NCBI GenBank assembly: GCA_030770535.1
Contig: JASVEC010000236.1
Location: 1 to 27,332, forward strand
From: Batkoa obscura
Taxonomy: Eukaryota > Entomophthoromycota > Entomophthoromycetes > Entomophthorales > Batkoaceae
DNA length: 27,332 nucleotides
Direction: 5' to 3'
Shown here: positions 19,295 through 27,332 of the stretch, piece by piece
Position numbering within the stretch: position 1 is the stretch's first letter
Layout: every line of letters starts with the position of its first letter
Notes under the pieces: generated by a model
Database searches by the model: none
Told to the model about the DNA's origin: nothing
The model's input: the letters and a program-made list of their open reading frames with translations, nothing else
Program-made: the position numbers and the translations under genes

Positions 19295-21013
19295 ATGAAA
19301 TACATTATCTCCTCATTAATTTTAACTTCTTCAATATTAGCTGCAACTCTAAATTTCGATTGGGAAATTAAGGAAGGTAGAATCGCTCCTGATAACTTTG
19401 CTATTGATGGTATCCTCATCAATGGAAAATTTCCTGGTCCTACTATTAACGCTACTACTGGTGATACTATCATCGTAAAAGTGCGCAATAGACTCCATAA
19501 AGATTTCTCTATTCATTGGCATGGTATTACTCAAAATGGAAGTGTAAAATCAGATGGTGTACCTTATGTTACTTCTCCACCTATTAAACCAAATGAAGAT
19601 TATACTTACACTTACAAAGTCAATGATCAATCTGGTACTTGGTGGTATCATGCTCATACTGGATTGGATGCTGAGCATGCTTATGGTGCTTTAATTGTAC
19701 AGGATAAAAAAGAAATTTGGGATGATGTAGTAAAGTTTGATCCAAGATATAAATATGATGAAGAAAGATTAGTAATGTTATCTGAATTATGGCATAAACC
19801 AAGTGATGAATTACTCAAAGGATTATTGAGTGTCCCTTTTAGATTTGTTGGTCCATCTGATAGTATTCTGACTAATGGTATGACTTATAAAGTATGGGAT
19901 AATGCTGGAGCTAATAATTCTACTGTACCATTTAATAATGGATACAATGTTATTAATGTAAAGCCAAATAAAAGATATAGATTACGTCTGATTGCTGCCA
20001 ATGGACTTTCGTTCCTTAGTTTCCGTATTCCAGGACACAAGTTTACTTTAATTGAAGCCGATGGTACTATTATTGAACCTGTTGAAGTTGATCATGTTGA
20101 AATGACTCCTGGACAAAGATATTCTGTTATTATGGAAACTAATCAACAAGTTGATAATTATTATGCTTATACTCAGGTTACTGGTGGTTCTGTAACCCCT
20201 AACAATGGTGTTGCTATCCTTCACTATGATGGTGCTGAAAGTGCTGATGCATTAAAAAGGATATCAACTACTCCACCAACTCCTACTGGACCATTCAATC
20301 GTTGGGTAGAATCCCAACTATTCACATCAAAATGGTATAACAAAGGACTCAGCTCTCATTATTATCCAGTTCCTAAAAAGGCAACCAAAGAAATTATATT
20401 AAATGTAATACCATCAACTACACCTGAAGGAAATTCAATCTATACTATTAACGATGTTGTTGCAAAGCCAAGGAATTCAACTATATGGGACAATGTTGTT
20501 GCTGGACGCCACAAGCCTACTCCAGGCATCTATGAAATCACTGAAGGTGATGATGTTCAGATTGTATTGCAACATTATATGCCTGCTGGACGTGCTTGTG
20601 CAACACATCCATGGCATTTACATGGTCACTCTTTCTTCGTTGTAGGACATGGATCTGATGTATATAACCCAGAAGTTGATGGAAAAGCTATTGATGCCGG
20701 AATTGCTTCCTCTAACAAAATCCCAATTTACCGTGATACTTTTACTCAATATGCAAACAATATTCAAGTTGCTGCGAGATCAGCCACTAATCAATTGTCG
20801 GATACTTTTGGTGTCAAAGTTAACAACCAAAACTCCAACGAAAATTTAGCTAATGTTAGAAACTCTCGTATAATCCAAACTGATATTCCATGTGGATGGT
20901 ATGCTATTCGTTTTAAAGCTGATAACCCTGGATCTTGGTTTATGCATTGTCATATCACTGCCCACTTAACTATGGGAAAACAAGTTGTTATTAATGAATC
21001 TCCTAGAAAATAA
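19295..21013 (+). CDS. secreted multicopper oxidase (laccase/ascorbate-oxidase superfamily), MCO-2, 572 aa
   Basis: Copper enzyme expected to take electrons from a phenol, metal ion or similar donor and reduce oxygen to water, outside the cell or at its surface. A signal peptide of about 17 residues (MKYIISSLILTSSILAA) is followed by three cupredoxin domains (about 20-140, 160-310 and 400-565). All four copper motifs are present: His74/His76 (HWHG), His119/His121 (WYHAH), His438-His445 (HPWHLHGH) and His551-His557 (HCHITAH), including Cys552 of the type 1 site. The residue ten after that Cys, normally Met, Leu or Phe, is Lys562. No C-terminal membrane anchor, unlike Fet3 ferroxidases. Single exon; AATAAA at 21022. 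The stretch 19350-20397 is almost identical to MCO-3, while the ends differ greatly. Substrate cannot be told from the sequence. Confidence 0.95.
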   Translation: MKYIISSLILTSSILAATLNFDWEIKEGRIAPDNFAIDGILINGKFPGPTINATTGDTIIVKVRNRLHKDFSIHWHGITQNGSVKSDGVPYVTSPPIKPNEDYTYTYKVNDQSGTWWYHAHTGLDAEHAYGALIVQDKKEIWDDVVKFDPRYKYDEERLVMLSELWHKPSDELLKGLLSVPFRFVGPSDSILTNGMTYKVWDNAGANNSTVPFNNGYNVINVKPNKRYRLRLIAANGLSFLSFRIPGHKFTLIEADGTIIEPVEVDHVEMTPGQRYSVIMETNQQVDNYYAYTQVTGGSVTPNNGVAILHYDGAESADALKRISTTPPTPTGPFNRWVESQLFTSKWYNKGLSSHYYPVPKKATKEIILNVIPSTTPEGNSIYTINDVVAKPRNSTIWDNVVAGRHKPTPGIYEITEGDDVQIVLQHYMPAGRACATHPWHLHGHSFFVVGHGSDVYNPEVDGKAIDAGIASSNKIPIYRDTFTQYANNIQVAARSATNQLSDTFGVKVNNQNSNENLANVRNSRIIQTDIPCGWYAIRFKADNPGSWFMHCHITAHLTMGKQVVINESPRK

Positions 21014-21580
21014 TTTAATTTAATAAAACATTTAAAATAAGTCTAAAGTTTTTAATTAAATAACCTTAAAATTTATAAGATTCTTACCCATTAATAATAT
21101 TATTTTGCTAAAAATAAGGCAAATTTTATATTCGAAATGCTTACCGCTTAAAATTAACTAATATTCAATAACCGTAATATAGCATCTTAAGCTTTTAACA
21201 ACCTAGTGTAGATATACTTTAGTATATTTGGTTTAAATCAAGGTTTATAAACCTATAATTAATTGCTTAGTATACCATCATATACGATTTGATGTGTTTT
21301 TAAATAAATCCGTATAGCAAGATAACAAGATTAGATTTTATTGCTTGAAGTCTATGTATTTTTGTACAAGATTCTGTTTGAAACTCTACAGGCGAATTAT
21401 TGCCTTTTTGCTTGCAGATCTTAATGCTTAAAAATTCTATAAGATCTTCATAATTTATCCTCTGTCTCATCAGCCCGACTCTTCTGATACTTACTATTTT
21501 TTAATATTAAATACCACTGAAATTTTAAAAGTATACTTTATTTTAATAGCTATCTTATAATTGAAAAAATAGAACTACCG
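21014..21580. other. spacer downstream of MCO-2
   Basis: AT-rich; apart from the likely polyadenylation signal near 21022 I see nothing functional. Confidence 0.4.
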
Positions 21581-21594
21581 ACGCGTTTACACTG

Positions 21595-21665
21595 ATGGAT
21601 ATAAATATTTAGGTTGTTTCCATATTTAAGTTCTGATGACTTGGCTTCTTTGTAGTTTATAAAGC
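21595..21665 (+). pseudogene. possible small relic of an MCO 3' end
   Basis: TTTAAGTTCTGATGACTTGGC followed by TTCTTTGTAGTTT resembles the MCO-1 segment TTTAAGTCTGATGACTTTGC followed by CTCTTGGTATGT (7700-7727), which codes for the FKADNPGSWYMHC region in the intact copies. Only about 40 bp can be aligned, so this may be chance. Confidence 0.3.
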
Positions 21666-21769
21666 TATTGGGGACCTTTTGATACTTTTGAACAGCTAAA
21701 AATGTAGCAAAAGTAGATAATTGAATGTAAGGATTAACACTAACTCTACAACAACACCTGATTATAAAA

Positions 21770-21875
21770 TTATGGGTATATTTTTCTTGGTTTTATTGCT
21801 TTTTCCATTTTTTGAGCTATTTAAGTAGAAAGACTATCACCAAATTTTTTAAACAAAAGGACATATCCCCAATAT
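21770..21875 (-). mobile_element. MITE-like element, copy H (degenerate)
   Basis: Same overall length and order of blocks as the other copies: TTATGGGTATATTTTTCTTGG at the left, TTTCCATTTTTTGAGCTATT in the middle, ACATATCCCCAATAT at the right. It is the most diverged copy and so probably the oldest. Confidence 0.65.
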
Positions 21876-22343
21876 TGTCGATAAGTTTTTTATTATTAAT
21901 AATTTAAGCTATAGGGCCTCAAATAAAAATACGATCTAAGTCATTATTATGAATAACAAAAGATGTGTATCCTTATCATTGACCAGGTAAATTTTATCTG
22001 GTTTAAAATTGTCTCACTCTATTCAAAAAATAGTAGGAATACCATGCAACTAATAATCTGTTTTTTGGCTTAAATTTTGGATAAGGTTGAAAGTTTAAAC
22101 ATCCTAAATATGGCCAAATACTTCTGTTGTAATGTTACGAAATTCTTTGAATATTGTTAATTTAGTTTTTGCTAAATAAGTTTATAACACAATAGTTGAA
22201 GACTTAGCTTATGTTATATTTTTAGCTTTAAGGATGGTTTGAGATATATTTTTAATTCACTATGGTTTGTTCCTAACCCCTAATATAAAGGTCAATAAAT
22301 GTTTTTTTACGGAACTTCGGCTTTCAAGTTTTACTGCTGAGCA

Positions 22344-22375
<32 letters not shown>

Positions 22376-23800
22376 GCGCTATCTATAAGGTAATTAATGG
22401 GGTTTGCCTACATCATCATTTTTAATGTTTTTAATATTAATAATAGTTATCCTTAAATTAACGCTAAAATTGAAATTGAAATTAAAAAAAAACCATGTTT
22501 CCCCTTATTTATTATAGAAATATTATTATCAGACAGCTTTAAAAAGCTAAGTTAGAGTTAACTAGTTATCATATAAAGCGGTGGCAAAAAAGAGGTAGTG
22601 TAAAAGAATATAAAATTAAAATTCAACATTATAAAGATCAAAACAAACGTCTAAAGTTAAAACTCTTCAACTTTATATTATAATGAAGTTCAGATATAAT
22701 AGATAAGAATAAACCATGGCTGTTTTAAAATAGATATTTGTTAATTTATAGAAAAATCAAAAAGTATTAAACTAATCATTCTGAGATTAAAAAGATAATT
22801 ACATTAATTGTCAATAGTGTTGATGTAAGAGAAGAATATATCTCAAAGTAAATTAAATAATCCCTGAAGCTAACCTTTCATGCCTATAATTAGACATTAG
22901 ATAGAAAAAATCGGATTAATGTTATGAAAAGCAAAAAGAGTTGAGCAGTATTATTAATACAAAAGATAATTATAGCACATATTATTTCATAATCTTTTGA
23001 AAATGGTAGGCGTACTATTCATAAATAATTACAATACAATAGTTAAAGCGATTCATGATAAACTTTTGAATAGCAAAAACAGCTCTAAACTTAGGAAAAA
23101 CATATATTGTCTCAACCATAAAGACACATTTTAGGAAAAAACCTAATATAAGCTTTCTAAAGGGTTTCTTTTTTATTTCCGAAAGAAATGGTGGAGATAA
23201 TTTACTTTTTGCTTCATTAAGAAGCCCATATTAATATCAAATAATCTTAATAAACTATAATCAAATGTGAGCATTACAAAGTTAAGATAGTTTTTGGGCA
23301 ATCAGAATTCCAAGCGCATGAAGACTATGTCAGATAATGCTACTATAAATAAAAATACTATTAAAATAAAAATAGAAATTTAACAAAAATATGATATAAA
23401 AACTTAAGAGCTAGAGGCTATTAATTAATAGAGCTAAAAATAGCTGATAATTAATAAAGCTATTAATAACCAAGAATTGATATAAATCAAATGAAAAATA
23501 CAAAAAAAATTAACTCATTAAAAATTGTTGTGCATAAATTACGATGTAAAATGTGTCAAAATAAAGGTGAAACTTAAATTAGTTCTAAGCTGCCAAATAT
23601 AGGAATTTACAAAATTAAATAATTTAAAGTTTAATCTATAAAATGTAATAAGGAAAAGTTGATAGAAATTCAAATACTAAAAGAGGTAGATTAGATAGAG
23701 CTCTAAAGATGAAAAAATTTTATGACCATAAACCGAAAAATAAAAATAAAATTTATTAATAATATTTGAAATGGATTGCATTATTACCCACTTGAACTTA
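21876..23800. other. spacer upstream of MCO-3, with a faint possible coding relic
   Basis: Mostly AT-rich. Around 22578-22850 one plus-strand frame is unusually poor in stops and reads, for example, KRGSVKEYKIKIQHYKDQNK, then later SEIKKIITLIVNSVDVREEY. I recognise no family. It may be an old gene or element remnant, or chance. Confidence 0.25.
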
Positions 23801-23801
23801 A

Positions 23802-23809
23802 TATAAATA
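23802..23809 (+). promoter_or_regulatory. TATA box of MCO-3
   Basis: TATAAATA followed by G, 49 bp before the ATG, as in MCO-2. Confidence 0.65.
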
Positions 23810-23858
23810 GTGGTCGTTTCGACCTGTAGCTAAGTAAAAAAAACATTGTATTTATTAT

Positions 23859-25571
23859 ATGAAGTATTCGGTTAATTTAATATTTGCTAGTATTGTTACT
23901 GCTGCAACTTTAAATTTCGATTGGGAAATTAAGGAAGGTAGAATCGCTCCTGATAACTTTGCTATTGATGGTATCCTCATCAATGGAAAATTTCCTGGTC
24001 CTACTATTAACGCTACTACTGGTGATACTATCATCGTAAAAGTGCGCAATAGACTCCATAAAGATTTCTCTATTCATTGGCATGGTATTACTCAAAATGG
24101 AAGTGTAAAATCAGATGGTGTACCTTATGTTACTTCTCCACCTATTAAACCAAATGAAGATTATACTTACACTTACAAAGTCAATGATCAATCTGGTACT
24201 TGGTGGTATCATGCTCATACTGGATTGGATGCTGAGCATGCTTATGGTGCTTTAATTGTACAGGATAAAAAAGAAATTTGGGATGATGTAGTAAAGTTTG
24301 ATCCAAGATATAAATATGATGAAGAAAGATTAGTAATGTTATCTGAATTATGGCATAAACCAAGTGATGAATTACTCAAAGGATTATTGAGTGTCCCTTT
24401 TAGATTTGTTGGTCCATCTGATAGTATTCTGACTAATGGTATGACTTATAAAGTATGGGATAATGCTGGAGCTAATAATTCTACTGTACCATTTAATAAT
24501 GGATACAATGTTATTAATGTAAAGCCAAATAAAAGATATAGATTACGTCTGATTGCTGCCAATGGACTTTCGTTCCTTAGTTTCCGTATTCCAGGACACA
24601 AGTTTACTTTAATTGAAGCCGATGGTACTATTATTGAACCTGTTGAAGTTGATCATGTTGAATTTGGGCCTGGACAAAGATATTCTGTTATTATGGAAAC
24701 TAATCAACAAGTTGATAATTATTATGCTTATACTCAGGTTACTGGTGGTTCTGTAACCCCTAAAAATGGTGTTGCTATCCTTCACTATGATGGTGCTGAA
24801 AGTGCTGATGCATTAAAAAGGATATCAACTACTCCACCAACTCCTACTGGACCATTCAATCGTTGGGTAGAATCCCAACTATTCACATCAAAATGGTATA
24901 ACAAAGGACTCAGCTCTCATTATTATCCAGTTCCTAAAAAGGCAACCAAAGAAATTATGCTAAATGTAATTTCTTCGAGTAACGAAGGTCTTCCAATTTT
25001 TACCGTTAATGACGTCATTGTGAAGCCAAGGAATACAACTATATGGGATGATGTTATTAGTGGAAGGCATAAGCCTACCCCAGGTATATACGAAATCACT
25101 GAAGGTGATGAAATTCAACTTATTGTTCAACACCTTACATCTCCTGGACGTGCTTGTGCTTCTCACCCATGGCATTTACATGGTCACTCTTTCTTCGTTG
25201 TAGGACATGGATCTGATGTATATAACCCAGAAGTTGATAGAAAAGTTATTGATACTAATTTAAACAACCCTTCTAAAATTCCAATCTATCGTGATACTTT
25301 CATTCAATATGCAAACAACGTCCAAACTTCTGCTAAATCTGCCAATCATCAGCTTTCAGATACATTAGGAGTTAAAGTAAATAATGAGAATTCCAATGAA
25401 ATCTTCCATAATTTTCGAAACTCTCGCGCTGCTTCTGAAAGCGTTCCATGCGGGTGGTATGCTATTCGCTTTAAGGCTGATAACCCAGGCTCATGGTATA
25501 TGCACTGCCATATCACTGCACATTTGGTTATGGGCAAACAACTTGTTATTAACGAATCTCCTAAAAAGTAA
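23859..25571 (+). CDS. secreted multicopper oxidase, MCO-3, 570 aa
   Basis: Paralog of MCO-2 with the same three-cupredoxin layout. Its signal peptide is different (MKYSVNLIFASIVTAA). The copper ligands are complete: His73/His75, His118/His120, the HPWHLHGH motif from His436, and HCHITAH from His549 with Cys550. The axial position is Lys560, as in MCO-2. Residues 19 to about 366 come from a tract almost identical at the DNA level to MCO-2. In this tract the main change is residues 269-270, Phe-Gly instead of Met-Thr. After 24958 the genes diverge strongly, except for a 72-bp identical island at 25167-25238. The third domain therefore carries most of what distinguishes the two enzymes, and this domain forms much of the type 1 copper pocket in the family. 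Single exon, no anchor. Probably a separate, functional secreted oxidase; substrate unknown. Confidence 0.95.
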   Translation: MKYSVNLIFASIVTAATLNFDWEIKEGRIAPDNFAIDGILINGKFPGPTINATTGDTIIVKVRNRLHKDFSIHWHGITQNGSVKSDGVPYVTSPPIKPNEDYTYTYKVNDQSGTWWYHAHTGLDAEHAYGALIVQDKKEIWDDVVKFDPRYKYDEERLVMLSELWHKPSDELLKGLLSVPFRFVGPSDSILTNGMTYKVWDNAGANNSTVPFNNGYNVINVKPNKRYRLRLIAANGLSFLSFRIPGHKFTLIEADGTIIEPVEVDHVEFGPGQRYSVIMETNQQVDNYYAYTQVTGGSVTPKNGVAILHYDGAESADALKRISTTPPTPTGPFNRWVESQLFTSKWYNKGLSSHYYPVPKKATKEIMLNVISSSNEGLPIFTVNDVIVKPRNTTIWDDVISGRHKPTPGIYEITEGDEIQLIVQHLTSPGRACASHPWHLHGHSFFVVGHGSDVYNPEVDRKVIDTNLNNPSKIPIYRDTFIQYANNVQTSAKSANHQLSDTLGVKVNNENSNEIFHNFRNSRAASESVPCGWYAIRFKADNPGSWYMHCHITAHLVMGKQLVINESPKK

Positions 25572-27070
25572 TTTCTTAGTTTTATTTAATTATTAAATAT
25601 TATTGAAGCTTTTTGAAAATTATATTTGATTAGAAAATTATCTATTAGATATACATGATTCAGTATATATATAAATTACAGCCTTTTTACTACTAAAAAA
25701 CAATTAAAAATATACAAAAAATAGATAAAATAAAAATGATCTTAACAATTTGTAAATTTATTTTTGTATTTGTGAAAATTAAATAAACATCTTTTTTGAA
25801 TATGGAAGGTGTTCAAATTAGTTTCATTTTTTGTTCAATTTTTAAAAAAGTTATATTTTAAAAATTTTACTTAAAATTTATAGAAATTTGTTTTTGTTAA
25901 AAAGCAACACTAAACAGTTTTAAATTATTTTATTATAGATTATATTGTAAATTAGCGGAATTTCTACTGAATTTAGTAGAAATCGCCAGATTGGCAAGGC
26001 TTTTATCAATATGATCTATATTTCAACACCAGGATTAATCAAAGCTATATTGTGTAAATAAACACATATTCGTATAAAACTTCATTAAGAAATATTTATT
26101 ATTGACTGCTTTATAGGCAACATTACAGATTTGCTATCAAATAAATAAGTTATTTTAACGTTATAGTTATATTGTCAGTGTATTATTAAGTTAATAAATA
26201 GTTGAATGAGAGAGAACTGTTAGTCCCAAAACTATAATTAACCATCCCTATGTTATATAAACAGTATAATAATAGTTTTTATTTATTATTACAATTACTT
26301 GCTCTTTAACTATTTATTAGCTTAGCTATTAGTAACTTAAATAATACTGACCCTTAATAATTGATTTCTATCATTTAATAAGCTACTTGCTTGCTTAGTA
26401 AATGTTGAAACTCTTAAACTTTCTGCTATTTTTGTAAGATAACTTAGGATTAGTTTTTTAGTTTTTTAGTTATAAACTTTACAACTTTAACTATAATTAT
26501 ATCGCTTTTTTTAATCTATTAAATACTGGACAACGACGTAGTTTATTATTTTATTTAATAAAATACAAATACTTTCTAATAGCTTATATTCTACTATTTT
26601 TTTGTATTTTTGTTTCTTTTATACTTTTTAAAAATTACATCTGCTTTCCGATTATTATTAATTAAATTATTAATTCTATTATTTTCGCAAATAAGAATCT
26701 CAAATTTTAAAATTAATTCATTTATGTTTTTTCCATGATACTTGGCAAAAAAAATCAAAGTTGATATTTAAACTACTATTTACTTTATAAATCTCTTTAA
26801 ATGCATAATATAAAAACTTTTAAAATTTATAATAATCTCTTACATCTATATATATATATCAACTTTGTGAAATATCGTCTCGTCAACTCTATTATTGATT
26901 ATAACATAATAACTATTTAAGTTGTTGTGTTCTCGAGTTCAGAGACAATCAATCTCAGGCTTTATTTTTTATTATTGTATTTATTTTTCTTTGAATTTTT
27001 TTTAAACTATATATTGGGCACATATATTCTATAAATATGTTTTTTTACTATATTTTTGAAATCATCTAGT
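25572..27070. other. AT-rich spacer downstream of MCO-3
   Basis: No gene recognised. It contains the hairpin at 25960-25983 and simple A/T-rich runs. Confidence 0.45.
25960..25983. repeat. perfect 9-bp inverted repeat (hairpin)
   Basis: ATTTCTACT, loop GAATTT, AGTAGAAAT. With a 2-nt bulge the stem can be extended by GCG/CGC. It stands out from its surroundings but has no evident partner gene; MCO-3 ends about 390 bp upstream. Confidence 0.5.
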
Positions 27071-27176
27071 GTATGTGAGTATCTTTTTTGACTTCATTAT
27101 TATTTCCATTTTTTAAGTGCATTTAAGTGGGAAATTTGTTAGTAAAATTCTTAAATACAAAAATACACCTCCATGT
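27071..27176 (-). mobile_element. MITE-like element, copy I
   Basis: GTATGTGAGTATC at the left and ACACCTCCATGTAT at the right, with the family core GGGAAATTTGTTAGTAAAAT. The ends have drifted but the order of blocks is kept. Confidence 0.78.
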
Positions 27177-27234
27177 ATTTAAAAAGTATTAATCTAGATA
27201 TTTCTTTATTTTTCAAATTATCAAAATATTTATT

Positions 27235-27332
27235 ATATGGGGATGTGTTTTTTTGTAAGAATTTTACTAATAATCTTTCCGCTCAAATAGTGCTTAAAGG
27301 ATGGAAAAGGTAACGAAGCCAAAAAAACATTC
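27235..27332 (+). mobile_element. MITE-like element, copy J (cut by the window edge)
   Basis: Starts ATATGGGGATGTG and runs to the end of the window at the family block AAAAAAACATTC. It lies about 60 bp from copy I and in opposite orientation. Confidence 0.82.

Noticed and set aside
19219-20849. several 60-90 codon open frames overlapping MCO-2 on both strands, with counterparts over MCO-3 and MCO-1
   Set aside because: They are shadows of the MCO coding sequence; they recur in each copy only because the DNA is nearly identical.
19295-25571. Fet3-type ferroxidase identity for the MCOs
   Set aside because: No C-terminal transmembrane anchor is present and I could not confirm the acidic residues used for iron oxidation, so only the general multicopper oxidase name is given.

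Overview
The window is a very AT-rich eukaryotic nuclear segment. Its long intergenic spacers, A/T homopolymers and AAT-type microsatellites, short GT-AG introns and compact mostly intron-less secreted-enzyme genes, together with fungal-type multicopper oxidases, a Rhizomucor-type class 3 lipase and fungal-style homeodomains, suggest an early-diverging (non-Dikarya) fungus. An Entomophthoromycotina/Conidiobolus-like or other zygomycete-grade lineage is my guess; this is inference from gene style, not a proven assignment.

Layout. At the left edge, on the minus strand, lies the 5' half of a large SZT2-like gene (scaffold of the KICSTOR complex in the animal TORC1 amino-acid pathway). It has two small N-terminal exons and one exon of about 4.1 kb. 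Beyond position ~760, towards the left edge, the same homology continues but is broken by several frame changes and a stop. From 6.36 to 7.80 kb is a 5'-truncated multicopper oxidase (MCO) pseudogene carrying a short transposon. From 7.8 to 10.1 kb is mostly empty DNA with faint relic coding sequence and another copy of that transposon. At 10.1-10.7 kb (minus) and 12.9-13.4 kb (plus) are two small paralogous homeodomain genes, head to head, sharing an unusual C-terminal motif. At 16.07-17.01 kb is a secreted class 3 lipase. At 19.3-21.0 kb and 23.9-25.6 kb are two intact secreted MCO paralogs. The rest is AT-rich spacer.

Two processes tie the window together. (1) A MITE-like DNA element of about 105 bp occurs ten times, in both orientations, once as an apparently nested tandem pair and once inside the MCO pseudogene, where an intact paralog shows the empty site. 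(2) The three MCO copies share nearly identical central tracts of about 1 kb flanked by strongly diverged sequence. This is a gene-conversion mosaic that even keeps a stretch of the dead copy looking intact. A possible fourth MCO relic lies near 21.6 kb.

Functionally, the lipase and MCOs are secreted enzymes. The homeodomain proteins are probable DNA-binding regulators with motifs resembling the animal eh1 (Groucho-binding) peptide. SZT2 would link nutrient sensing to TORC1 if it is functional. No CRISPR array, rRNA or complete tRNA gene was recognised. All alignments were made by eye; no database search was run.
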